From contig NZ_CP054916.1 of the NCBI RefSeq assembly GCF_013364155.1, positions 6,073,001-6,137,000 of the forward strand: a DNA stretch of 64,000 nucleotides, given 5' to 3'. Shown here in pieces: positions 39,655-47,234 of this stretch; positions within the stretch are counted from its first letter, which is position 1; each line of letters opens with the position of its first letter. The notes under the pieces are model-generated. The model was not told where the DNA came from and did not search any database. It saw nothing but the letters and a program-made list of their open reading frames with translations. A program made the translations under genes and the position numbers. The stretch is from Streptomyces sp. NA02950. Its GTDB lineage: Bacteria > Actinomycetota > Actinomycetes > Streptomycetales > Streptomycetaceae.

Positions 39655-39895
39655 GGGCTTGGTGCTGGTGTCGGCGGCGCCAGGTTGACCAGTGCAGGAT
39701 GTGGCCGCGATCCGGCCGGTGCCAGGGCCGCACCTCGACGCGTGCCCAGTCGTAGATCCGCGGGCCGTGTACTCCCTGGCCGCATGAGCGGGGTTTCCAC
39801 TTCTGCCGGGGCAGGCCGTCGATCAGGTTGTTGACGGGGGTGGTCGGTCGCCCAGCGGGTCACGACGGTGTCGTGCCGGGTGGTGGCCATGACGT
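39655..39895 (-). pseudogene. IS701-type transposase remnant, frameshifted and truncated
   Basis: Read on the minus strand, fragments of a DDE transposase of the IS701 type appear in two phases. First comes DVFHVMATTRHDTVVTRWAT. After one extra base in a run of five C (G run at 39836-39840 on the plus strand) comes NNLIDGLPRQKWKPRSCG, then YDWARVEVRPWHRPDRGH. The C-terminus is missing and no terminal repeats were recognised. It lies just beyond the alcohol dehydrogenase stop and marks the left edge of the accessory island. Confidence 0.7.
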
Positions 39896-40105
39896 GGAAG
39901 ACATCGCCTGGCCGGGCAACGGCCCCGCTCCGCGCCGCGGTACCGGCGCTACCCCAGGAACAGCTGGTGACCCCGCTTCACCCCGCACCGGGTCCATTAG
40001 GAGGGTCTGTGCCGCGTCTGTGCGGTGCTTCATTCGCTTCGCAGGGCCGGGATGGGGCCCGAAAAACCCCGCGCGCCAACGAAGGCCGGGCGCTACGGTT
40101 CGGGG

Positions 40106-40260
40106 ATGTCCGATGATGACGGCCACTCCGGAGGAGATGTCACGTCGGCCTATGACGCGTCGTCGGCGGACATGTTCTGCCCGGGCTCGGTGGATCCGGA
40201 GGTCGGCCTGCTGACCGAACTCGCGTCCGCAGCACCGCCGTCCACTGAGTCCCGGAGGCT
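40106..40260 (+). pseudogene. N-terminal fragment of a class I SAM methyltransferase
   Basis: From the ATG at 40106 the product begins MSDDDGHSGGDVTSAYDASS and then has FCPGSVDPEVGLLTELA. This resembles the start of small actinomycete class I methyltransferases (Tyr-Asp, then Val-Asp-Pro and LAELA), but the following glycine-rich SAM motif is absent. TACGGT sits 6 nt before the ATG, like an intact leaderless promoter. Its identity rests on a short stretch. Confidence 0.45.
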
Positions 40261-40770
40261 GCTTGGCCATCGAAGTGAGCGCGTCACGCTCGCCGATGCC
40301 GCGCCAACTACAAGAGCGTCCCATTCCGCTACGTCTGACCCGCCGATCCGCGCGACTCCCCGACGTCCGCAAGGGCGGTTAACTACGGCGCAATTGACAC
40401 CACGGAACCAGGACGCATGACTGTACGTCAACCATGCTGTCTCACTGTGACACTGGGCGCGATACGGTTGTTGTATGGGTCACACAGGATGCGCACCATT
40501 CAGGGCGATCCCGACCGGGGCGCGGTGGCTCAAGATGGTCATATCGCCGAAATCCGCGACGAGTTGGCCGCACAGTCTGAGCCATTGTGGCTCTGGACAG
40601 CTCTCAGGCAGGAGGTTAGGGTTTATCTGAAACTCTTAAGTTGCATGAATCTCGAGCTGGACTGAGTCGGCTCGGTCTTCATGTGTATTACGGTAATGTC
40701 GCCTCAGTGCATCGAGTGGCGCTCGAATGTATTGGTGGCCATCACCTGATCGACGGGGGGAGGACGTTAA
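40261..40770. other. Gene-free left border of the biosynthetic island
   Basis: About 500 bp without a convincing gene. G+C falls here relative to the flanking core genes. A 58-codon frame at 40489-40665 (starting MRTIQGDPDRG) is open but lacks a good ribosome site and recognisable features. The perfect palindrome ATTAC-G-GTAAT lies at 40687-40697, about 75 bp upstream of the first island gene, and may be an operator or promoter part. Confidence 0.5.
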
Positions 40771-41907
40771 TTGCTGGGTCCATACGAGGCGCTGGATGAC
40801 GGCCGTATCCGGTTCCGAGGTAACCGCGTTCATGCGCAGATCGATGACGTGAGGAAGCTTGAGGCGCCGGTCTCGAAATTTCGCAGTCGAGTGCGGGACC
40901 TCGCGACGGACAAGGCGTTTGCGAGTATCGCCAAGATCAATCATCGCGTCTTCTCGGCGGCGCATTCTTATTTCGCTGAGCGCGGTGCACTCTTCACTCT
41001 TCTCCCTCTCGTCACGCGCATGATCTCGTCACCGGGTGCCGTGTATGGAAAAGAGGCGATCAGTTACACCTCGGATACTTCTCCTGTCACGCTTTCATGG
41101 TTCGATCTGCCAGAGCGAGCGTTCCTATCCGAGTCTTCGCAGATCTACCTTGAGTTGGCACTGGCTCAGCCAGGAGTGGATGAGGTGTACAGTGTGTACA
41201 ACTCCTTCCGCCTGGAGGAGAGCGACTTCTCTCATCTTTCGGAGTTTCATCACATCGAATTCGAGGGAAGGGTCCCGCAGGAAGATAATCTGCGCTGTGC
41301 GATCGGGCTGCTCTCGTGTATTTTGAGGGAGCTTCTCGAACATGAGGAGGAGTCCCTCGCCCATTTCCTGTCGGCAGACAAAATGGCCGAGTTGGCGTCA
41401 CTGACATCACCGTCGGCCTACACTCATCTGACCCTCCGTGAGGCACTTGACCTTCTTCATGAGGACACTGGTGAAGACCGGTTCCGCCACTTCACCACGG
41501 AAGGAACATTCGGGAGCTGGGAGGAGATCCGGCTGACGTGGATCTGCGGGGGTCCCGTGACCGTCAGTCGTTTTCCCCTTCTTGAGGTTCCCTTCTACCA
41601 CGCGGAGATCCGTAACTCCGACCCCAAGACCGCCCACAACGCGGACATCATCTGGCCCGGTTATCGGGAGATAGTCGGCAGTGGTGAACGCATCGGCGGG
41701 GCTGATGAACTCGCGGCCAAGGCAGAGATCTTCCAGCTTCCGTCGCAGGACTATGCGCCGTACCTGGAGACCCGGGAGCTCGACGGCTGGCGTCGTAGTT
41801 CAGGGTTCGGCCTCGGCTGGGAGCGTTTCCTCCAAGGCGTACTGGAGATGCCGGCGATCTGGGATGTCTGCCATTTCCCGCGAACGCATCTGGCGCTCAA
41901 GCCCTGA
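40771..41907 (+). CDS. Class IIb aminoacyl-tRNA synthetase-like protein (AsnRS/AspRS catalytic core), probable amide-forming enzyme
   Basis: A 378-residue protein with the AsnRS/AspRS catalytic fold. Motif 2 is FRLEESDFSHLSEFHHIEFE, with the Arg and Glu that bind ATP and amino acid. Motif 3 is GFGLGWERFLQGV, with the invariant Arg. Only about 50 residues precede the core, where true AsnRS/AspRS carry an OB-fold of about 100 residues for the anticodon. Such truncated paralogues (as in AsnA-like enzymes) activate an amino acid for non-translational use. It starts at TTG 40771 after GGGGGGAGG. Its composition is poor for Streptomyces: bases 40921-40980 contain 32 G+C in 60. It heads the island operon. 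Confidence 0.85.
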   Translation: MLGPYEALDDGRIRFRGNRVHAQIDDVRKLEAPVSKFRSRVRDLATDKAFASIAKINHRVFSAAHSYFAERGALFTLLPLVTRMISSPGAVYGKEAISYTSDTSPVTLSWFDLPERAFLSESSQIYLELALAQPGVDEVYSVYNSFRLEESDFSHLSEFHHIEFEGRVPQEDNLRCAIGLLSCILRELLEHEEESLAHFLSADKMAELASLTSPSAYTHLTLREALDLLHEDTGEDRFRHFTTEGTFGSWEEIRLTWICGGPVTVSRFPLLEVPFYHAEIRNSDPKTAHNADIIWPGYREIVGSGERIGGADELAAKAEIFQLPSQDYAPYLETRELDGWRRSSGFGLGWERFLQGVLEMPAIWDVCHFPRTHLALKP

Positions 41908-41958
41908 TCATTCATCATGGGCCGTAATCGGTAAGGATTCGGAGAGGGAATACCGTTC

Positions 41959-42810
41959 ATGGTTTTGATCAATGACGAGAGGTTCGAGGAGTTCTTCGAG
42001 CCGTACGCGCAGAACGTGGATGGCTTCTATGAGGCCTCGTACTGGCGGCTCAGCGACGAGGTCATACGCGAGCTGATGCGGCGTCATCTGCATGTGAGTC
42101 CGGACGACCACATCCTGGACGCCGGTGGGGGCACCGGGCGCTGGGCCCAATGGTGCGCTCGCGAGCTCGGGACGCGCGTGACGGTCGCCGACAGGTCGCG
42201 CGCCATGCTGGACCAAGCCGCGAAGAGCCTTGCGAGTGCGGAGGCTGAGCACGTCGCTGGAAGGGTCGAGCTCCTGCACTGCGACATCGAGGACGCTCCG
42301 GATCTTCCCAGCGACTCCTTCGACGGTGTTGTCAGCGTCTACAACATGCTGAGCTTCAACACCGATCCCGGCAAAGCGTTCGACACGATGTATCGGGCTC
42401 TCAAGCGGGGTAAGCACGGCCTGATCATGGGTCAGGGGCTCGCCAACGCCCTGGCGTCGAAGTTCAACAGGGATCAGGCGTCCGCAGACGAGATCCGCAA
42501 GCTCGCTGAGACCTCGATCGTGCAGTGGGCACCGCATGTTCCCCCGCTCCGGGTATTCTCCGCCGCCGACCTCTCCGAGCTGGCGACGCGGGCGGGCTTC
42601 GAGGTGCGCGGCGTCTTCGGGGTCACGACTCTCGTGTCTCCCGGGCCGGAGGACTTCACCTACCCCTACGAGGTGATGAGCGACATCTCCGCCACGCTGG
42701 ACGACCCCGCCCACTTCCAGGTCGCTCTTGAGCAGGAACTCGCCGTGAACGGGATGCCCGGATGGGCCGATCGCGGGGTGAACCTGATGGTCCACGTCTA
42801 CAAGCCATGA
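41959..42810 (+). CDS. Class I SAM-dependent methyltransferase
   Basis: A 283-residue methyltransferase with the SAM site ILDAGGGTGRWAQWCA (motif I), VTVADRSRAML (acidic loop position) and the motif II/III region DGVVSVYNMLSFNTDPG. The substrate is unknown. GGAGAGGG precedes the ATG. It lies 51 bp after the synthetase-like gene, and its stop overlaps the next methyltransferase start (ATGA at 42807), so both are probably cotranslated and may act on the same small molecule. Confidence 0.9.
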   Translation: MVLINDERFEEFFEPYAQNVDGFYEASYWRLSDEVIRELMRRHLHVSPDDHILDAGGGTGRWAQWCARELGTRVTVADRSRAMLDQAAKSLASAEAEHVAGRVELLHCDIEDAPDLPSDSFDGVVSVYNMLSFNTDPGKAFDTMYRALKRGKHGLIMGQGLANALASKFNRDQASADEIRKLAETSIVQWAPHVPPLRVFSAADLSELATRAGFEVRGVFGVTTLVSPGPEDFTYPYEVMSDISATLDDPAHFQVALEQELAVNGMPGWADRGVNLMVHVYKP

Positions 42811-43589
42811 CGCGGGGGACCGGCGACGTGGCGATCCGGGCGGCGGAGCCATACAAGTATCTGGCCCAGGTCTACGACCGGTGGACGGCGGAGAACCAGT
42901 ACGAGGCGTGGTGTGACTTCGTCGAAGAAGAATGGCGGGTCGGTCCCTTCGAGGTCCGTGAGGTTCTCGAACTGTGCTGCGGGACGGGCACCGTCCTGCA
43001 GCACCTGGCCGGGCGCGGCTATTCCGTCACCGGTTTGGATCGCTCCCCCAGCATGCTGGAGCGTGCGCGAGAGAAGTTGGGCCCGGAGTGCCCGCTCATC
43101 CGAGCCGAGCTTCCCGAGGTGCCCGTTGACGGCTCCTTCGACGCGGTCCTCTGTGTCTTCGACAGCATGAACTACCTGTGCGACGAGGCACACGTGCGGG
43201 AGACCATGCGGTCGGTCAGCAGGGTGCTGAAGCCGGGCGGCACCTTCATATTCGACGTCAACTCGCTCCGCAAGCTGCGTGATGTGTTCGGTTCGTCGCA
43301 CTATGGCGATGACTTGGAGGACTTCGCGTACGTCTGGCGGAACAGGTTCGAACCGGCCACCTCCTGTTGCGACTTTCTGATCACGTTGTTCGCACGCTCG
43401 CCGCACGGAACCTATGCCCGGTACGAGGAACGCCACCGGCAGCGTGCCTACGCACAATCCCACCTGGCTTCGCTCGCGAGAAGCGCGGGATTCGACGGCA
43501 TGGTGATCTATGACGACTACAGCCGGCGGCCGACAGGCCCGGAGACGCTGCGGGAGACCTGGGTCCTCACCAAGGCCGTGGAGGCGTGA
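42807..43589 (+). CDS. Class I SAM-dependent methyltransferase
   Basis: A 260-residue methyltransferase with motif I VLELCCGTGTVLQHLAGRG, SVTGLDRSPSML, and later DAVLCVFDSMNYL and VLKPGGTFIFDVNS. It is similar to small-molecule O/N-methyltransferases of antibiotic clusters. The start is the ATG at 42807, inside the ATGA overlap with the upstream methyltransferase, although the frame is open from 42762. Only 3 bp separate it from the MccF-like gene. Confidence 0.9.
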   Translation: MTRGTGDVAIRAAEPYKYLAQVYDRWTAENQYEAWCDFVEEEWRVGPFEVREVLELCCGTGTVLQHLAGRGYSVTGLDRSPSMLERAREKLGPECPLIRAELPEVPVDGSFDAVLCVFDSMNYLCDEAHVRETMRSVSRVLKPGGTFIFDVNSLRKLRDVFGSSHYGDDLEDFAYVWRNRFEPATSCCDFLITLFARSPHGTYARYEERHRQRAYAQSHLASLARSAGFDGMVIYDDYSRRPTGPETLRETWVLTKAVEA

Positions 43590-43592
43590 GGA

Positions 43593-44603
43593 GTGAACGT
43601 ACGGAGTCCTGTCCGGCCGCCGACCCTGCGGCCGCGAGACGTCATCGGTCTCGTAAGCCCCTCCGCACCCGGCGCGCCCGTGGCACCGCAGCGGTTCCGC
43701 CGCGCGACCGATGCCCTGCGGAACATGGGGTTCACTGTCAGGGAGGGATCGCGGACCTGGGGCACCGGCGACAGTGCGGGCACGCCGCAGGAGCGTGCCG
43801 ACGAGATCAACGAGTTCATCCGTGATCCCGGGGTACGGGCGATCGTCGCCACGATCGGGGGGCACACGTGCAACGCGATCCTGCCTCTGATCGACTATGC
43901 CGGGCTACGGGAAGATCCCAAGATCCTCATCGGCTACAGCGACATCACGGCGCTGCTGCTCGCCTGTGTCGCCAAGTCGGACGTCGTGACCTTCCACGGT
44001 CCGACGCTGCTGGCGGAGTTCGGTGAGTTCCCGGCGCCTCTCCCCGGTACCCGGGACGCTTTCCTCACGGCCGTGAGCCAGACCGCCGCCGTCGGCCCGC
44101 TTCAGCAGCCCCCGGAATGGACCGACGAACACCTGCTCTGGGATTCGGAGGACACTCGGGCGCGATCGCTCAAGCCCAGCCGGCCGAGGTCGTGGATCGT
44201 CGAGGGAAAGGGCGTCGGTCCGCTTCTGGGCGGCAATCTCGACACGCTGTCCGTATTGGGTGGCACCGAGTATCTTCCCGATTTCCGTGGCGCGATCCTG
44301 GTGTGGGAGACCTGCCTCACCTCCATCAACAGGATCGACCAGCTTCTGACCCATCTCGAGATGGTGGGCATCATGGACGATCTGGCGGGAATGATGGTGG
44401 GTCATGGATTCCGGGCCTCAGGAGAGTTCGAGGACGCGCTGCACGGTCATGTGGCCGAGCGGTACGCCGACCACGGCTTCCCCGTGGTCGCGGGCGTGCT
44501 GGCCGGTCACTGCGACCCCATGCCGACCTTGCCGCTGGGCTGCCGAGTCGCCCTCGACTCGGAGCGGCGATCGATCGAGGTGATCGATGCCGCTGTTCGA
44601 TGA
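43593..44603 (+). CDS. LD-carboxypeptidase/MccF-family serine peptidase (S66)
   Basis: A 336-residue S66 peptidase. The nucleophile Ser is in LIGYSDITALLLA, the Glu of the triad in AILVWETCLTSI, and the His in GVLAGHCDPMPTLPLG. The N-terminal start PRDVIGLVSPSAPG is typical. The family includes LdcA, which trims peptidoglycan, and MccF, which cleaves the amide between aminoacyl and nucleotide parts of microcin C and gives self-immunity. In a cluster with synthetase paralogues the MccF-type role is attractive but inferred. GTG 43593 follows GTGAGGA. Confidence 0.88.
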   Translation: MNVRSPVRPPTLRPRDVIGLVSPSAPGAPVAPQRFRRATDALRNMGFTVREGSRTWGTGDSAGTPQERADEINEFIRDPGVRAIVATIGGHTCNAILPLIDYAGLREDPKILIGYSDITALLLACVAKSDVVTFHGPTLLAEFGEFPAPLPGTRDAFLTAVSQTAAVGPLQQPPEWTDEHLLWDSEDTRARSLKPSRPRSWIVEGKGVGPLLGGNLDTLSVLGGTEYLPDFRGAILVWETCLTSINRIDQLLTHLEMVGIMDDLAGMMVGHGFRASGEFEDALHGHVAERYADHGFPVVAGVLAGHCDPMPTLPLGCRVALDSERRSIEVIDAAVR

Positions 44604-45051
44604 CGAGGTCAGCGCATCTGCGGCGCGACTGTTGGAAGAGTCCGGCTTCACGCGATTGCTCGCGGTGCCGGCCTTCCCCGTCGGCAGCCCGCAGGGTTTT
44701 CGTTATCCGCTCCGGACCAAGGCGTCAGACGGCAGCGAATGGTATGTGCGCTCCTGGGGCACCGACTTCCAGATCGCGAACCGTGCCTGGCTCCGCCGGG
44801 GCCTCTCCGCGTCCTTCTCGCTCGGCTGGGCCGTTCTGCCGGAAGGGCAGACCGATCGGCTGCTCATGATTGAGACCTTTGAGACGGATGGTCCTTCGGC
44901 ATCCGAGCACAGAGAGAGAGTGCTGGGCTGCCTTGAGCCTTATGTGCGGCGGTCGGCCGTGGCGGAGAGCAGTCGATGGGGTCGTACGACGTTGCGTATC
45001 GCGGCGTTGCTCAGGTCCGATCCGCAGACCGTACGGGAGTGCTCCTCGTGA
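44587..45051 (+). CDS. Hypothetical protein of the aaRS-rich cluster
   Basis: A 154-residue protein that I do not recognise. It overlaps the MccF-like gene by 17 bp, and its stop overlaps the start of the ProRS-like gene (GTGA at 45048), so all three are tightly coupled. The sequence is soluble and mixed alpha/beta, without signal, Cys pairs or a nucleotide motif; it has a Trp/Tyr-rich centre (SEWYVRSWGTDFQIANRAWL). Tight coupling to the next gene suggests a partner subunit or substrate-binding accessory. Confidence 0.72.
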   Translation: MPLFDDEVSASAARLLEESGFTRLLAVPAFPVGSPQGFRYPLRTKASDGSEWYVRSWGTDFQIANRAWLRRGLSASFSLGWAVLPEGQTDRLLMIETFETDGPSASEHRERVLGCLEPYVRRSAVAESSRWGRTTLRIAALLRSDPQTVRECSS

Positions 45052-46283
45052 TCGGTGACGCCTACCTTCGGACTCTCGAGGACGCCCGGATCGTCCTGCC
45101 CGGATCCTACGGCCGGGGAATCCCGGTGTGGCAAGACGCCGGGCTCCAGTTGGCCCGTCGTCTGGTATCGGGTTACGAGTCGGCTCTCCGGCAATGGTGG
45201 GAACCCAGCATTGTCGAGCACCCCTTTCTCATGCCCGCCGCCGAGTACAAAGACGTTTTTGGCGACTATGCCAATGTTTACGAGGTGCAGGTTCCTGAGG
45301 CGGGCGGCTCCTGTGTGCTCGCGCCCGACAACATGCCGGCCAGCGTCGGATGGCTGCGGGAGCGGGGGAGTGACGGCCCGTTGGTGGCCGTCGGGGGTCT
45401 GTTGCGCGTACTGCCGGGCGGGGCCCAGCCGCTCTTTCGGGATCGGCACATCTGGCCGGCCGTCCAAGTGACGCATCTCGTGGGCGAGCAGAGTGCCCTC
45501 GACGAGCTGGAGCGCCATCAGCTGGCGATCACGCGGTTGCACCAGTTGCTGTGTCTCCCGGTGGTGACCGTGCGGACCGGGAACCTCGCCTCCTACGGGA
45601 GGATGACCTATCTGACGGTCAGCTGCCTGCCCGATGGGCGGCCCACGGTCACGGCGACGCTCTACGTGATGTCGGGCCGCTACCGTGACAGGCTGCTCAC
45701 CGACACCGAGGTGATCGATGTCGGATTCACCGGGAAACTCCTGGCTCTCGTCGCCCTGCACCACCGGGACTCCGCCGGACTGGTCCTCCCATCTGCCCTC
45801 GCTGATGCGCAGGTCGGAGTGCTCGTCGGGAAGCAGGACCGGAGGATCCAGGAGTGGCGGACAGAGCAGGCCCACGAAGGCGTCCGTGTCCGCCTGGTGA
45901 ACTCCGACCCCCGGCGCTCCGTCCGCCGGCGTGCGGAGCGGCGGCTGCTTCGTCAGGGCGTTCCGCTCATTCTCGGCGTCCGGACCGAAGGTCTACGCAT
46001 CGCGCGAAGGTACCCCCTTCTCCGATCAGATCTTCCCGCTCTGCCGGAGTCACGGACGCTGCACGGTGAACTGGCCGCGCACGACGATCGTCTCAGACGG
46101 TCCTCCGCCGACCGGTTCTCGGCCGGTTTGAGGGAGGCAGGACGTCTGGTCGCACGCTGCCGCGAGTGTGCGGCAACGAACACAGAGGAGATCTTCGGCT
46201 GGGTCGTTCCAGAGGTGGAGGCGCCCTGCGGCAAGTGCGGAGTGCCCGGGAACGAAGCCCTTCTGGGCGGACGTTTCTATTGA
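45048..46283 (+). CDS. Prolyl-tRNA synthetase-like protein with altered catalytic motifs
   Basis: A 411-residue class IIa synthetase-like protein resembling archaeal-type ProRS. A catalytic-domain-like N-terminal two-thirds is followed by GLVLPSALADAQVGVLVG at the usual start of the anticodon-binding domain, and a C-terminal Cys pair set (CRECAA and CGKCG) like the ProRS zinc domain. By eye, motif 2 (FRYE in ProRS) reads LRVL, the LRPTSE region reads LAPDNM, and the motif 3 Arg is Lys (GFTGKLLAL). It may have lost tRNA charging or been repurposed. The GTG at 45048 overlaps the previous stop; the frame open from 44976 is ignored. Confidence 0.75.
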   Translation: MIGDAYLRTLEDARIVLPGSYGRGIPVWQDAGLQLARRLVSGYESALRQWWEPSIVEHPFLMPAAEYKDVFGDYANVYEVQVPEAGGSCVLAPDNMPASVGWLRERGSDGPLVAVGGLLRVLPGGAQPLFRDRHIWPAVQVTHLVGEQSALDELERHQLAITRLHQLLCLPVVTVRTGNLASYGRMTYLTVSCLPDGRPTVTATLYVMSGRYRDRLLTDTEVIDVGFTGKLLALVALHHRDSAGLVLPSALADAQVGVLVGKQDRRIQEWRTEQAHEGVRVRLVNSDPRRSVRRRAERRLLRQGVPLILGVRTEGLRIARRYPLLRSDLPALPESRTLHGELAAHDDRLRRSSADRFSAGLREAGRLVARCRECAATNTEEIFGWVVPEVEAPCGKCGVPGNEALLGGRFY

Positions 46284-46313
46284 ATCCGCGACGGGGACGG
46301 GAAGGGGCTCGAT

Positions 46314-47234
46314 ATGCGATCGCTACGCGATTCCAGTGATGTGCGCGACGACCCGGACGAACTGACGGGTCGTCTTCGTGAGGCCGGCTACCTCTACCTG
46401 CCCGGCACACTCGACCTGGGCAGGGTCGAAGCCGTTTCCGCCGACCTCCGTGCCGCGTTGTGCGGGCTCGGCTGGCTGGACGATTCCGGCTCGACCCGTG
46501 TGCGTTCCCGCGACCGCAGATTCACCAGCGAGTCGATGAGCGGAGGATACGGTGCGCTACAGAGTGTCGAGTCGTTCCATGCGCTGGCACACGACCGGGT
46601 GCTCGTGGACCTGATGTCGGGGATCCTCGGTGGTCCGGCCTTCTGCCATCCGGCACGGGTGGCCAGGGTCGCGTTCCCCGCCGACGACGCGGGGGGCTTC
46701 TTCACCAGGCCGCACCAGGACTTCGCGGGCCTTCATGTCGCCACGGACGTGCTCACGATCTGGATCCCATTCACGTCCTGCTCGGGCGACCACCAGGGAC
46801 TGTGCGTCCTTCCAGGGTCTCACCGGGAGGGGTTCCGGCGTCCCGATGCCACGATGGGCGGGGCCCGTCCTCTGTACGTGCGCGAGGAACCGGACGATCC
46901 GCGGTGGGCGACGGCCGACTACCGTCCCGGCGACATCCTCGTCTTCCACAGCCTCACGGTGCACGCGGCGATGACCAATCGCAGTGACCGGGTCCGGCTG
47001 TCGGCGGACTTCCGGTACCAACTGCCGACGGACCCGATGCGGCCGGAGTTCCTGCACCCGCACGGATGGCCGCGCACCCCCGACTGGCCGGAGTTGACAG
47101 GTGGATGGACATCGCAACGGTGGATCTCGGTGCCTGCCGAGGTTCCGCTGATCCCTCCACCGCGCGATCTCGCATACATGGAGATATTGGAGAAGATCGA
47201 GCCGCCACGGTCGCGAATACTCTCCGGCTCATGA
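46314..47234 (+). CDS. Phytanoyl-CoA dioxygenase (PhyH)-family Fe(II)/2-oxoglutarate oxygenase
   Basis: A 306-residue PhyH-type oxygenase. The iron site has His and Asp in RPHQDFAGLH and the distal His in SLTVHAAMTNRS; the following RVRLSADFRYQ supplies the Arg that binds 2-oxoglutarate. PhyH enzymes in antibiotic clusters hydroxylate, epimerise or desaturate small substrates. It lies 30 bp after the ProRS-like gene and overlaps the next gene by 4 bp (ATGA at 47231). Confidence 0.88.
   Translation: MRSLRDSSDVRDDPDELTGRLREAGYLYLPGTLDLGRVEAVSADLRAALCGLGWLDDSGSTRVRSRDRRFTSESMSGGYGALQSVESFHALAHDRVLVDLMSGILGGPAFCHPARVARVAFPADDAGGFFTRPHQDFAGLHVATDVLTIWIPFTSCSGDHQGLCVLPGSHREGFRRPDATMGGARPLYVREEPDDPRWATADYRPGDILVFHSLTVHAAMTNRSDRVRLSADFRYQLPTDPMRPEFLHPHGWPRTPDWPELTGGWTSQRWISVPAEVPLIPPPRDLAYMEILEKIEPPRSRILSGS

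Noticed and set aside
47066..47230. Upstream extension of the glycosyltransferase/aminotransferase-like fusion.
   Set aside because: It would overlap the PhyH gene by 169 bp; the ATGA overlap at 47231 matches the coupling style of the neighbouring genes.
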